A stretch of DNA of 64,000 nt from Candidatus Obscuribacterales bacterium (lineage in GTDB: Bacteria; Cyanobacteriota; Vampirovibrionia; Obscuribacterales; Obscuribacteraceae). The translations under genes were made by a program, and so were the position numbers. This document shows positions 50,601 through 52,863 of this stretch, one piece after another (within the stretch, counting starts at the first letter, position 1; each line of letters starts with the position of its first letter). The stretch lies in the NCBI GenBank assembly GCA_020050685.1, contig JAGVKG010000031.1, positions 51,203-115,202 of the forward strand. Reading direction: 5' to 3'. Below the pieces are notes generated by a model. That model ran no database searches. It saw only the letters and a program-made list of their open reading frames with translations, and had not been told where the DNA came from.

Positions 50601-52509
50601 GATTGATGGCGTAACTACCGAGGACTTCATCGGTGGTGGCATTGCAATCTTCGCCGGTTCATCTTTGCCGGACTACAATACTTATCTCAAAGATACAGCG
50701 GTCAACGATCGCGTTAAGACCGGCACGTATGATCCAATTGGCGGACCTGATACCACCGGCACGCCGATGGTAATCGGTGGTAACTTGACCAATGGTGCTT
50801 GGGTACAATTGAAAGTTGCTGCTGGTGGCAGTTTGGCTTTGACCAATTCCGCCGTTACTGTAAACGGTGGTGTTCTTTCTATAGACCCACCGGGTATTAT
50901 CAATATTAACGGAGCGATTTTCTTGGTTGCCGGGCCTGCGATTGGCGCTGTTCCGCCTGTACCGCCAGCTCCTGCTGCACCGGCCGCCCCGTCGAGCAGT
51001 TCGTCAACGCCAGTTGTGGTGATTACACCAACTATACCGAGCGCGGCAGCCGGTACGATCATCATTCCGACTGATCAGAACAACAGCAATACCGGACAAA
51101 CTACAGCTGATGCCGACGTTACTAACAGTGTAAATAATATTGTACAGATGGAACAATTGTCGGACAATGCCAATAGTACGAACAGCGATGCCATGAAGCA
51201 GGCCTATATATTTGTCTCCGGTAAGTGTCAACCGTTTGTTTTTGGTTATGACGACTCGGTTATATTTGGTTGTGGCGGTACGGAATTTGCACCAACTATG
51301 AACCGCACGCTCGACTTGCGTGAAGGACGCATGTTCGCGATGACTGGAAACAAGCTGATGATTGTGACGACGAATTTGGGCACTGTAAATATTCCGCCAA
51401 ACAGTGCTGCAATTGTCGAAGGAAAGAAAAATGGTGTGCTGCGAGTGTCTAATTTGGCTGGTGGGGACGCATCACTTGCTCTTCATGCCAAGGGTGACGA
51501 TAAGAATTTGGTGGCAGCACCAGGCGAAGAATTCACTGTAGCTGATGAGGCTCTAAACGATGAAGAACTGATTGCCGTGGATGGTGTAGACCGTGAACCT
51601 ATTGATGGTAAGATTGCTTTTCATGGTTTGCAAGTAAAGAAAGATCGTTTCGATCGCAAGCAAATGGCAGAAAAAGATTTGCTCTTGAATTGCAATATGG
51701 GCAATATGTTTGTTTCGGCCCGCAAGCAAGTAGCTAAGATCAGGCAGGAAATGACTGGTGCTTCTGTAGTCGGTTCGGTACAAGAAAAGAAACCAGCGAA
51801 ATTACAGGCCAAAATCAGTGCATTGCCAGAGAAAGACAGCAGAGTTGATAGCTTGTCTGATGCCAATGATTTGTATCCTGTAAGTTACACCGGTTCGGAT
51901 GCTTTGGCCAGTGCATCATTTGAGACGCGCATACTTGCAACGGATAGTGCGGTGCTTCGATATTCGGGTCATACATCAATTGCTATGGATGAATCAGGCG
52001 CGATTGATTTAAAGAGTGGCCAAGTTCTCGTTTCCGCCAGCAAGTTAAGCAAAGTTATTTGTGGCAAATATACGGTTACGGTTGATCCCGGCACCATTGC
52101 TCTAATCAGTACCGCCGACGGAATAGTGAAAGTGCGCAACCTCTGGGAATTGTCTGGTGGTGCGGTAAAAGCAGTTTCGGGTCAATCCTTCGTTGAGGCG
52201 ACCGTGGGGCAGGAATTAATTCTTGGGTCGAGTAATGGAATCGTCACGAGCGAAGTGAAAGAAGATCCAACTGCTCGTCGCCGCGTAAGAATCTATGATT
52301 TGCCGAGCAGCTCATCTTCGGTGGGAGCTTCAGTTGCCAGAGCGGAAGTGTCGTTGGTATCGCTCATGCAAAGCAACCAACTCCTGTCGCAAGTAATGCG
52401 CAGCAAGAACTCAGATGATCGCGACGTGATTGAAAAGCTAATTAAGATGGCAGCTTGCTTAGCTCAGACGACGGCTAATCATGGACCATATTCGACGGTT
52501 GGACACTAA
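26686..52509 (+). CDS. giant secreted beta-repeat protein P2 (8607 aa)
   Basis: One uninterrupted frame of 8607 residues, roughly 0.8 MDa, among the largest bacterial proteins. ATG 26686 has GAGG with 7-base spacing. A signal peptide (M-N-T-V-K-R, cleavage after about residue 28) is followed by an Ala/Gln-rich linker and the N-terminal domain shared with P1 and P3 (M-N-L-D-L-S-S onward). The body (about residues 260-7870) contains tandem and dispersed repeats of several sizes, scattered C-x-x-C pairs and very few charged residues. The C-terminal 730 or so residues repeat the P1 layout: a conserved module with D-P-I-G-G-P-D-T-T-G-T-P, a Pro/Ala/Ser linker near 8086, two FecR-like domains, and the tail A-A-C-L-A-Q-T-T-A-N-H-G-P-Y-S-T. 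No known cell-wall or outer-membrane anchor is seen. Probably an adhesin, fibre or matrix protein. Confidence 0.93.
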   Translation: MNTVKRSLICLLVLSQCLFPAFMGAGIAEAGAQETPATGRFGAARAAAAAQAQAQAAAQATGMNLDLSSAERNISASALNLANSVTINLGGASRVVNASDMLTAAEFVAATQVLTGGAQSLQLGLSGNAVRGSFSLTPSMGETIGNLVVPNRVSLIHDFGLDSTLNVTGNLTNSGKLVGISSNAEVAMAAFSAANIINQTGGLITTRMPADMAMAGGVLNMSLSALDSIFNYGTIMSSGSLSMSAGGSIFNAGANSVMQAANGLSMQAPNIINQGQMIAEAGNLALATSSLVNAGLIQSLTGKIDVTNLASNILHVENTNGLIEAAQDLSFTSNETIVDELGNMVKPDLIVHGGSVVGGTTINFDSGKGNFDLNVQDIGGTVFVDAGSAFLKVTDGTHDFVLGHLNVQNDPPLDIVVPSFDDGGAGYQATGLGDYVHIVTTVDGITFTGDINTTPPVTGDGGSVTLESATFISVANVITSANNTGNGGAVVMTANTTIDTGNITTIGGTNGGDGGSVQITAVGAYNMNGEIVTTAALGVGGDVTLVGSPVLLNGNTITAGDGWVTLNPSTLMDVNVAVAVASGVTFDITADDLNNITAGRLIIGDLVNTNSITLADTVSLVATVGDPSAYDLEFLSAGNFTSGGNSILLQQWSLMIDALGTVDTDAIGGSGSLIDITAGGTFTMNGSIDVSDGGTTSGTITLMGAPLMMNGQSINSGVDGAVVLNPSVAMDVFVGGLTESGVTFDITASDLANITANFLTVGDDTNSTNLSLAGNVDVSLPDGTPGAFNLALLTAGNYTSATNLITLGGQDLTISAGGTGSLDEIDGEGGTISVTALGSLTLNQRIVATAGAFSGVDGTIILQGSPILFNLPLGHVIDAGVGDGVVTLNPSTPMDIFLAAPSESGVTFDLTTGDLTKIQANTVNIGDLINTTSFILDNNLTLNAPNCFFFNILSAGNYDYNGNTLNWSSKSGSITALGNILTGTMTSTLSNELTLNAQGLVSLNGNISGWGTINLYGSPVMFNGNSVTAGGVVTLRPTSLMDVNVGGATESGVTFDITATDFANITAPIRMSIGDTEFTNNMSVIGDLDLSSHSDFFILDLASGGNFTSAGQEITLDEFQTVRIGSNADVSLGSFTHSGTGTMVTLLATAAGSLTLNDTIDLSAGGIGNARIELRGSPVLLNGNTINAGDFGFVMLAPTSDMNVAIADASGTLAPFDLTPAELAGITTGTLQIGDIFHTLNLNVAGNIDLSGSGPGSYSLVLVSAGEVSRAGRTITIGGVNNTGIGISEQGGQVNLATGYLDLGYLFEGNDNWRPNTSANFTAMAGGGLTTTYLAEPALVDLSGATGSDGQISVRAGGAFTYNPLGALISFTGLGGSTDGGDVSLAIDFRTTNGNIDIEAFSGAVGFGGVGVGSLNATGATGTVSIDASSVNVGGTSVSRATGDFTVNSTSGIFTNGAIFANNITLANTGNDANISVNDSLYANNQIDISTDGLGSISFFMFPAGYVEAPTINLTTDDQTVNIGERVQIVTPATLAGGGSINITASVIVNDGLIANMGSGGSINIEASNSNVNFTTFGAGRVATDPLNGLITVSSPNNQVFIFQDRISGTLSGESALQYYVSTNSGVLTLGNITSASDVTVQTSSDIFVAAGATIESTSASGLVSFTSLNNASSMFIPDFGSSILSANDIQFNGMAYIQNNGIVNAANSIAIQNTSGDMVLVGAGALEAPTIDFLNTSGAIIATQDDMRGTVNASANMNLFLSVLNPTSFVAGTLTSTTFGAATTPAGLFDVFVSANQIYADGNGLVVLSDGSFSAPTISLGLLSITGITGNMIVAIRDDFDIDQIDALQTGGGNLYVDTTNFGGLDFTGDIDTRAVAGNGGYLVLNSDFGNISTQNVATGGTAGGNAGSVKMSSSANITLGGFIDSPGDLTGTGGSVLLSTYGGSIDFTSINAIGGGDTGSTASGGNILLYSAFGSITGTGFVDSSAGQALISDSQGQAGWIQVQAGTIDLLSLRANGGIDSGDGNSIILAAQNTIDVSGFIDSAALGSNPTSGDGDGGSVTVRAGGDINIVSINAVGSSNGLAEQTDGGHIVVQSDFGSIIATGFLDSSACVFNAPNLGGGNAGMIFVVAPVEIAGPVSFRAEGRSAIIPEGSSPPGNGGNIRIETAGLATISFVSSSAQSVTVSNGAEGDAGRIDVIAPDGLIASTFKATSALDSGNGGDVNITSSNGSVQTSFLFTSAFGTEGDGGNININANGNIDISFFIDAGGATYDGGFSDYGGNGGDVTMLSASGSIASSSYIATTGGGNGGNITLTATSLGAQVDIALSLDTASREIGNGGMINVTADAGVSAMIISANGGPDTGHGGNITVSTQTGDIQLISVTSISDTGNLAGSSNGGNILLSNLGGNVAVTDGGINARALGISGNAGDITVLFNSAAGDFAVEQLGTAVTNGVAGSILADAAGSGNGGTITLVNSGGNLNIPLNNVINASAATGVDGTINLNYAQPGVSVTPNPATVITVTSDTVGDMLGTVYTTGVSIAMSLQSATSLSLGNMHATNGSLSVALGANGNTIAVVPNVTLAATEGNLTLQNNNTTNGFITIGQGSTLNATTLGVVLGNVYLVLGPVPGAPVAGTPPGNTTPNAINGGQIFFGTNSISDTAPNNQVNADGGTVIFNTDTLNDTHIFLGGGTTINAIQGSGIPTITSLDFGQTGGVLNDPTAISTIQTLLGLSVITGTLNVGAGNVVTGSITITSPYIASTITAENLPSDMTVSLQGFTLANPLTVDVTATSTTDRVFIAGTHQYTTTGGGSQAVYTITSDQPGPVLVIAGTGSLASDGDLNVSANGDINIDGRLTATDTMVLATTANAGSIAGVRPCGGCSIQATSLTISTDAGGDIGSANDLLSMQVSSLQATAGGSGNLYIKNNFGDLTLAASSAGGDFVLIEDGGLTTTGIISGQNVRLETISGTGTIDIGDDINAVDNMILTASGSGAITQSAGTMLTADLLELTSNTGDVGASGQSINMTINELSAFGANVYLQNSVTPLTLNSSSADNHTGTYGTFELVQPGVLNVTAGAIIYGGTVDITAGTSTDISSGSSIQSFGDDSSVRLTTPQLTNNGSVMGDYVAVESNSNLLVTGTGMLGINSMPNSGQSRDGPQGIVSLVSLSGGSVNVSQSRIDGLIASSNAVAGVGFGSRPVQFTNDGTPPSSFSVTVTDGALYATHILSTGTIDLTANNGDLRFLYSNVGPTSFTAIPIGRIAGVDINLTTSGSHTVLVDRNAQLDASDTITIETSYLYNNTSPTIMTGSNPAIHALNDITIQNPTGDLGISGTGGMWTGSVGTEGTGTINFNAPNGSVVATSALLKGTVNIGASTTSGLFLLDLSSTLDFTAGTLEATAPSGFPAPLSVTYNGGIGVTYWQAPTSMQMDNLLVLSTAVPVDPLNVAGDTMNVTIDGNAVTGGMSTIAYPPGGVTITGSGMEFNGDLEIQGLQPGLMLVHANMEVTVNGETIIGNTGGTFLNTSTIGVLQSCTACGAGGSQPGISIANTGGNMVLGGGRGGFLSLANLVSAGAVSFSNSGGTFIEYGLVQGGSISITGSSTRLFSGDIQSTAGDFIINNFGQIDIFNIAANGGGASVTHTGAGNIDMNFSSIISAGVLTGGNVSILVVDTAVGGGLSARMGSNMFSYTSTAGSVNIDITNGSLDMETGAAVLGSGEINITCSACAGPSSFNNSTVAGFGNVTIQNEGDLTFSGSSVYTVNADVEISNSGGNLTFTLPSDVTADKPTFVEGIFGPFLWDPYAGGNLTISNSGGNLTISNGASINATDLISNTVDVSNVYINNSGGNFALTNFASVNASKGSIFVSNSAGNMSVSGGSGFRASNQAMIYNSGGSVTMDTVATANPGDFALVKSSGVALVQAEGDVTMSGNGNHPFDSTFGVRLISTTGKVEVVQQSLDAAIGGQAATSFSVALSNGALSVNTILASNGNVSLLSNNATGGNITVNNNSTIVSDGGTITIQTCEGGQIDLGTGSFLTALNGALAFGDIYIISGALPTTLVLGTTPGAVTTSTTGGGQIYFGSQGITASAPINSINAKTGNVVFNAVSGSDISLGGSVTINASTAGISPLLTSLDLQNDPSVVNQILALQGLGLVGGTLVDGGGFATGGNAIISSGRLAPMLTAENIPSGVTVTLTDFGLGDFMNFNITGTSTTSQVTIFGTHEFQAASGVANGVINVLSDQAGPALAVNSSGSLTSGQILSLTSNGGISLSGTVSATTSLFVQTYANNANIALSANITAATSAVLQAYGSGNISMSTGYLQSNNVALFSSSGDIGTLAARIFAKSFDNAANALQAQTNGNAYLQYQDDVTLGRSLAGSGNTLDLLTTCDGDILVDGDVIMAGSTINLTTDGSGTIFQTFNNFTFDADTINLTSGTGDIGGPNGPTGGDFTISSGTSNLTVNTSGNVYVGVEAVIVCIGCGGGSPTVPQPPADEVVRLNVGSSRASSVLHINGTGLGLTVLPGATIQVAGDSTTPGDLSLNGSDAIGSGTGANLIIGVGATIQVTNAGNITLQSGNGELENNSLISVPVDGTSTTTASNISTITGTGAFSGSLTVDGGDVLISQERIDGAIGGSSSFGNFVVTVNSGVLTPGSIASSGDITLTNTGGNINFTNLSVLSAALGAGTITASTSGSFSIVLNSGGLSADNIIFNTAHFGCGNCFGLTAGNSITIQNTSSLTVGLMSIITVPTLNITSTSGSVMANIASATGDVNVSAQGNLLFQGGVGGTLNVNSPYTVQNISGITYAAASAQVFGAGALIVLNDSVTAASVTLGAPIVGDTINGNLAIDNTAGELVVNIDVPFGLTVEDDVNITNSGGSLVFNGDALRSNEDITIENSTGDIVLNSSQFFMYIQNSGQSLDITNDAGNIILMPGSRIISAANSTINVNNSGGNIQVDALAQLGWNNGEVVNVTNTNGSIYLVANGQINGAQLTVVNSNGDINVLLGGVLFSNSTGFMNLTNSNGNIIANSVAVILAADKSFIGAFQNATITQAGSFGNISVSGSAQMMSFDGSLQITANPGNVGSFSFSGGNGITTITAETTIDITNNGTGDVIFSNSAVVSNDNLSDAITISNSSGNFAMINGARISSLGLTSITNAGGALTIDTGAEITPFNNQSIEIANSGGILSIDTTPYIPSSGTPTNPDTLVVSGTGAITVQNDLNIVVTGFGNQSINSPGGVSFVSTAGSVSVTQNIMTSPIVGAAATTFAVTTTNSSLNVGTITTNAGGVNANGSITLIAGCVCPAPGPTTLTVIPGATITANKGNVILQNADTAQGSIFLDTNSTVIARKLGSAFGNVYIVVGEIPAEPVAGTTPTNVISNPTGTGQIFYGANGLTANPPDSNVNAPNTIVVFNAPSAGVITMDGNVTINEGPGPVITLESLDLTDPTITTKIQQLIVLGEITGSLVVNGSGVATSGNITITPSVLEALLTGENIPANVTVNLEGFLAVNPLDISVTSGSYTAQVIIGGTHNFTVGVGSSVAIMNIASDQASPILQMPSTGILTSDGSLEINLSGGSASLSGAITAGTTLEIEATTGDLSITGTGSLTGTSVAFVSGAGVDVTQSLISGPITAQAATTLALSVPSGSLNIASLTASGGTLSVSSTIGNLTLAGSSAFNATLTNSIVSITSAADLILQGAKTFTLGTNSDLTLSAQSAFSLDAGATLDVSGGDSTTVQGATVLIDTGATLSSASPLLNISTVTFTYNGTLTDTGSGGQIRIHGLNDDLIVQGTAVGTISTTASNGLIDIAAIGVGQLSIETSLTLDPGSSGTAQFVSPTTLNFDPGSTQTVIQGASMTVNAPTLNLNTGATLYSSASELNINTTTFTDNGALANDSASGAIRIHGFGGALTIQGTPGVIATVNGLVDIASIGATNLNVNSSLTFDVGTGTAQFQSGATITFAAGTTQESNNNLTLVAPTIVNNATTLLTAEGEVNITATTMTNNGTITSSTANVVRFSTPSGLTLSGSTGVINASSIILQSANGSVSGTQAAFNGTVSGASDADYALAIAIGTLTLGSITAGEDLTLAAPTLIINGTVQASSGTTTVNNTSQLTVNTSAELSGGDVLLNLSLGGNNITNDGTISGTDSLTIGGNGLILNSTNNGKFSVTAPGATMLFTIGPVTVSSAHQFEALGLGARIEFNRGDIDLDASSTFSTGSSGSIIIGNETYTGAINVNAPQTFNTGSGSLVHFKSASTVNINETNTYNIGSTSTLRIQAGCCSGQVNVADGVSVAAPGALIFDTDNLTVGNASTLSGLTILVESLGGALTNNGAITATNSILFTGSTLLMNGTPTAPISVTADGAFIEVQAGPVTLASAYTFEALGTGTRIEFSRGDIDLNASSIFSTGVSSSIILGNETFTGSMNMNTAQTFNTGANSTVLLKSASTVNINETSTYNIGSTSTVRVQAGCCSGIVNIASGIAINAPGQLIVDTNNLNLASNATLSAASMTINSLNGTLSNNGTITATNAVLIGGGSILMTGTPAAPISVTAPAGVIEVSAGLLTIDSPYTFEALGAGSRIEFRNGDVILDASNTISVGASSSIILGNETFTTNLDINAAQTFNTGASSAVSLKSGQFINFNESSTFNIGSTSTLNLRADNTLTVADSMTVGTDGNIVVQSTALVNDGAISAAGTFVMSGSSVTVTTPTTGGTISGLTVTFTASGGSVDVTQAGITGTLSGSAAVDFGISIDSGTLTVGTISAIGGDVNIASTVSALSLVNDGSISAADALTISGLDVVVTTPLATGTMSGDTVNFNGGFGSGITVTQSSISGEVTSDMTSGSILSVTVLNSNLLLGSISAPGGSQATFTTPDANSITVSAASSLPSATLALVTGSANLNAPLTAGVLVVLSQTGPLTVSGTGLASGRVLTGSTQMIAASGALTINSDFQFVGAATLTANAAGTGSIQLSNGVSLSGSSSFALNADNIVFGSATSIDSPSTISLDSTSAGTFTVTLPANAVVTLSASTRVGLSSVSTDLVFAKSVGSGTATLLTDGLEIWRTGASDTSMTVDTGVKLEATQNMFFQLSAFGNNTSLTNNGEIVLDADAQMFFNADTNLAISGTGAWRVEGGGAGSSMNVFVSGGGTLTISDRQTFDSGPTGVVLLQSTGESIRLSDDAIITGESTLIFRSLGVNFGANSLIESTLVSGEAIRLEVGAFSTTYTIQAPANGEARVESAGGTMSIMQQAGTADIIISKASGVGEGTIAFSGSTLNLSTGGSSLTIDSDVNLVGENGDVSVTFTPSVAGPITFTNNGNLESTRVNGSINISHALSNSNLIIAGTGRMTLSGGGTGAIDIRTTGANSSVDITQDTFAGRLTGAATLNYSIDVLTSSLTVGSITASSGDISITLGGAGSLFTVASGAAVVAVATTPAMAAEISIAAGSITNNGSIGTSRTGGPSPLVSEIELLADGNIVLNGTVSNSGTSGGDVVAIRSLVSGDITYTSGSLSGGLIVLTAADGSVGTGTDNVIVARGSIQTSASGDIFITSTNTITTTGVSIANAGGALSITSLAGLSLTGGIPKRGGDSVVLTATTLSISGTLLQDNLAGSGIELNAGTITFGAGLSLSASGSDGVNIGSNGAVLLTINAPADATPATISTGGASITISSPQDILFTKSGADGTLSFTGGDLNVSTASDGNITFDVNITVSGVANFTADGSGEIATSFGTVSGSGVNLSSVTGTIGVSGGRVSVTSDALTANTAGDVYLTATSGSGNVTVGASAAGATSTFDLQTTGTSSMTFADNLSAGTVSLAATGSGDVITNLGASSIDALLDTLTITATGGAVNLNNGSLSAATDVVITGATAVSLGTVGGTPITVAGGQTSLLVDPFSTDMSAYTYSEGITSPGSVTITSTVGDITLEDSVIIDSFGASIGLSSADSLFINAPADLFAQAGNVWMQSSNNLDIIAGTAVTSIARSIPGTVVIDGVTTEDFIGGGIAIFAGSSLPDYNTYLKDTAVNDRVKTGTYDPIGGPDTTGTPMVIGGNLTNGAWVQLKVAAGGSLALTNSAVTVNGGVLSIDPPGIININGAIFLVAGPAIGAVPPVPPAPAAPAAPSSSSSTPVVVITPTIPSAAAGTIIIPTDQNNSNTGQTTADADVTNSVNNIVQMEQLSDNANSTNSDAMKQAYIFVSGKCQPFVFGYDDSVIFGCGGTEFAPTMNRTLDLREGRMFAMTGNKLMIVTTNLGTVNIPPNSAAIVEGKKNGVLRVSNLAGGDASLALHAKGDDKNLVAAPGEEFTVADEALNDEELIAVDGVDREPIDGKIAFHGLQVKKDRFDRKQMAEKDLLLNCNMGNMFVSARKQVAKIRQEMTGASVVGSVQEKKPAKLQAKISALPEKDSRVDSLSDANDLYPVSYTGSDALASASFETRILATDSAVLRYSGHTSIAMDESGAIDLKSGQVLVSASKLSKVICGKYTVTVDPGTIALISTADGIVKVRNLWELSGGAVKAVSGQSFVEATVGQELILGSSNGIVTSEVKEDPTARRRVRIYDLPSSSSSVGASVARAEVSLVSLMQSNQLLSQVMRSKNSDDRDVIEKLIKMAACLAQTTANHGPYSTVGH
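28300..30560 (+). repeat. five tandem repeats of about 475 bases in P2
   Basis: Units of about 152-160 residues begin with a G-(S/A)-P-(V/L/I)-(L/M)-(L/M/F) marker and N-G-N-x-(I/V)-x-A-G, followed by S-G-V-T-F-D-(I/L)-T and I-G-D-x-x-(N/F)-T. Markers lie near 28324, 28795, 29275, 29731 and 30211, so spacing is 471, 480, 456 and 480 bases. The fifth unit is the most diverged. Confidence 0.85.
32458..33410 (+). repeat. F-I-D-S-S-A repeats in P2
   Basis: The same 50-65-residue module as in P1. Motif variants lie near 32458, 32635, 32812, 33007, 33214 and 33397, each with a following A-x-G-G-type loop. Confidence 0.7.
34540..35280 (+). repeat. long module, copy 1 of 3, in P2
   Basis: About 240 residues beginning G-N-V-Y-L-V-L-G-P-V-P, with G-G-Q-I-F-F-G, a T-S-L-D-F block, (T/S)-A-E-N-L-P-S, G-T-H-Q-Y and a closing S-D-Q-P-G-P. 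Copies 2 and 3 start near 38800 and 42720. Confidence 0.8.
38800..39510 (+). repeat. long module, copy 2 of 3, in P2
   Basis: Begins G-D-I-Y-I-I-S-G-A-L-P and has G-G-Q-I-Y-F-G, T-S-L-D-L, T-A-E-N-I-P-S, G-T-H-E-F and S-D-Q-A-G-P in the same order and spacing as copy 1. Confidence 0.8.
42720..43430 (+). repeat. long module, copy 3 of 3, in P2
   Basis: Begins G-N-V-Y-I-V-V-G-E-I-P and has T-G-Q-I-F-Y-G, E-S-L-D-L, T-G-E-N-I-P-A, G-T-H-N-F and S-D-Q-A-S-P in the same order as the other copies. Confidence 0.8.
43860..44560 (+). repeat. two tandem units of about 366 bases in P2
   Basis: Each unit of about 122 residues contains (D/N)-T-G-A-T-L followed by S-S-A-S, a strand-turn with I-R-I-H-G, G-L-(I/V)-D-I-A and a closing F-x-(P/A)-G-(S/T)-T-Q. 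The I-R-I-H-G markers lie near 43996 and 44359. Confidence 0.7.
45080..46700 (+). repeat. three tandem 570-base repeats in P2
   Basis: The period is exactly 570 bases (190 codons). The TATAATATTGG block recurs at 45451 and 46021, and its variant TTTAATATTGG at 46591. Protein markers shared by the units are R-I-E-F, I-I-(I/L)-G-N-E-T-(F/Y)-T, Q-T-F-N-T-G and Y/F-N-I-G-S-T-S-T. Units 1 and 2 also share A-G-C-C-S-G, which unit 3 has lost. Confidence 0.9.
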
Positions 52510-52863
52510 GGTAGTCGCACAATAAATAGGACAAAGTGACTTTGAGTAGCTTTGGCAGATTTGCCTTTTTTAAGGTACCGAAGTAGCGCGGAAGCCTGTT
52601 GGCAAATTAATTCGCCTGGTTGTTTAATTCAACCCGACGACTAGGGCGATTTGCCCCAAAATAGCCTCCCGTAGCCAGTTTTAAGTTTAAAAAGTGCTTG
52701 TCAAGGGTATGATTTTGATGAGCGTTGGTAAGGGCTAGGGAGCGATTGGACAATTTTGGCAGGAAATATCCTGTAATTGAAATGACTCAGCTTGGCGGCG
52801 AGCATTTGAACCTTTGAGTCGTACCAATTGATCTCCCAGCAGGGTGGGGCAGGTCAGACGACT
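52510..52863 (+). other. 354-base spacer between P2 and P3
   Basis: No gene. Besides the terminator-like hairpin near the P2 end it holds a palindrome CAGGA-AATA-TCCTG (52760-52773) about 90 bases before P3 and a G-rich stretch with AGGT about 10 bases before ATG 52864. No clear promoter was found by eye. Confidence 0.4.
52554..52571 (+). terminator. weak intrinsic-terminator-like hairpin after P2
   Basis: GGCA, GATT, TGCC followed by six T residues (52566-52571), about 45 bases after the P2 stop. The 4-base stem is short, so termination may be partial. Confidence 0.35.
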
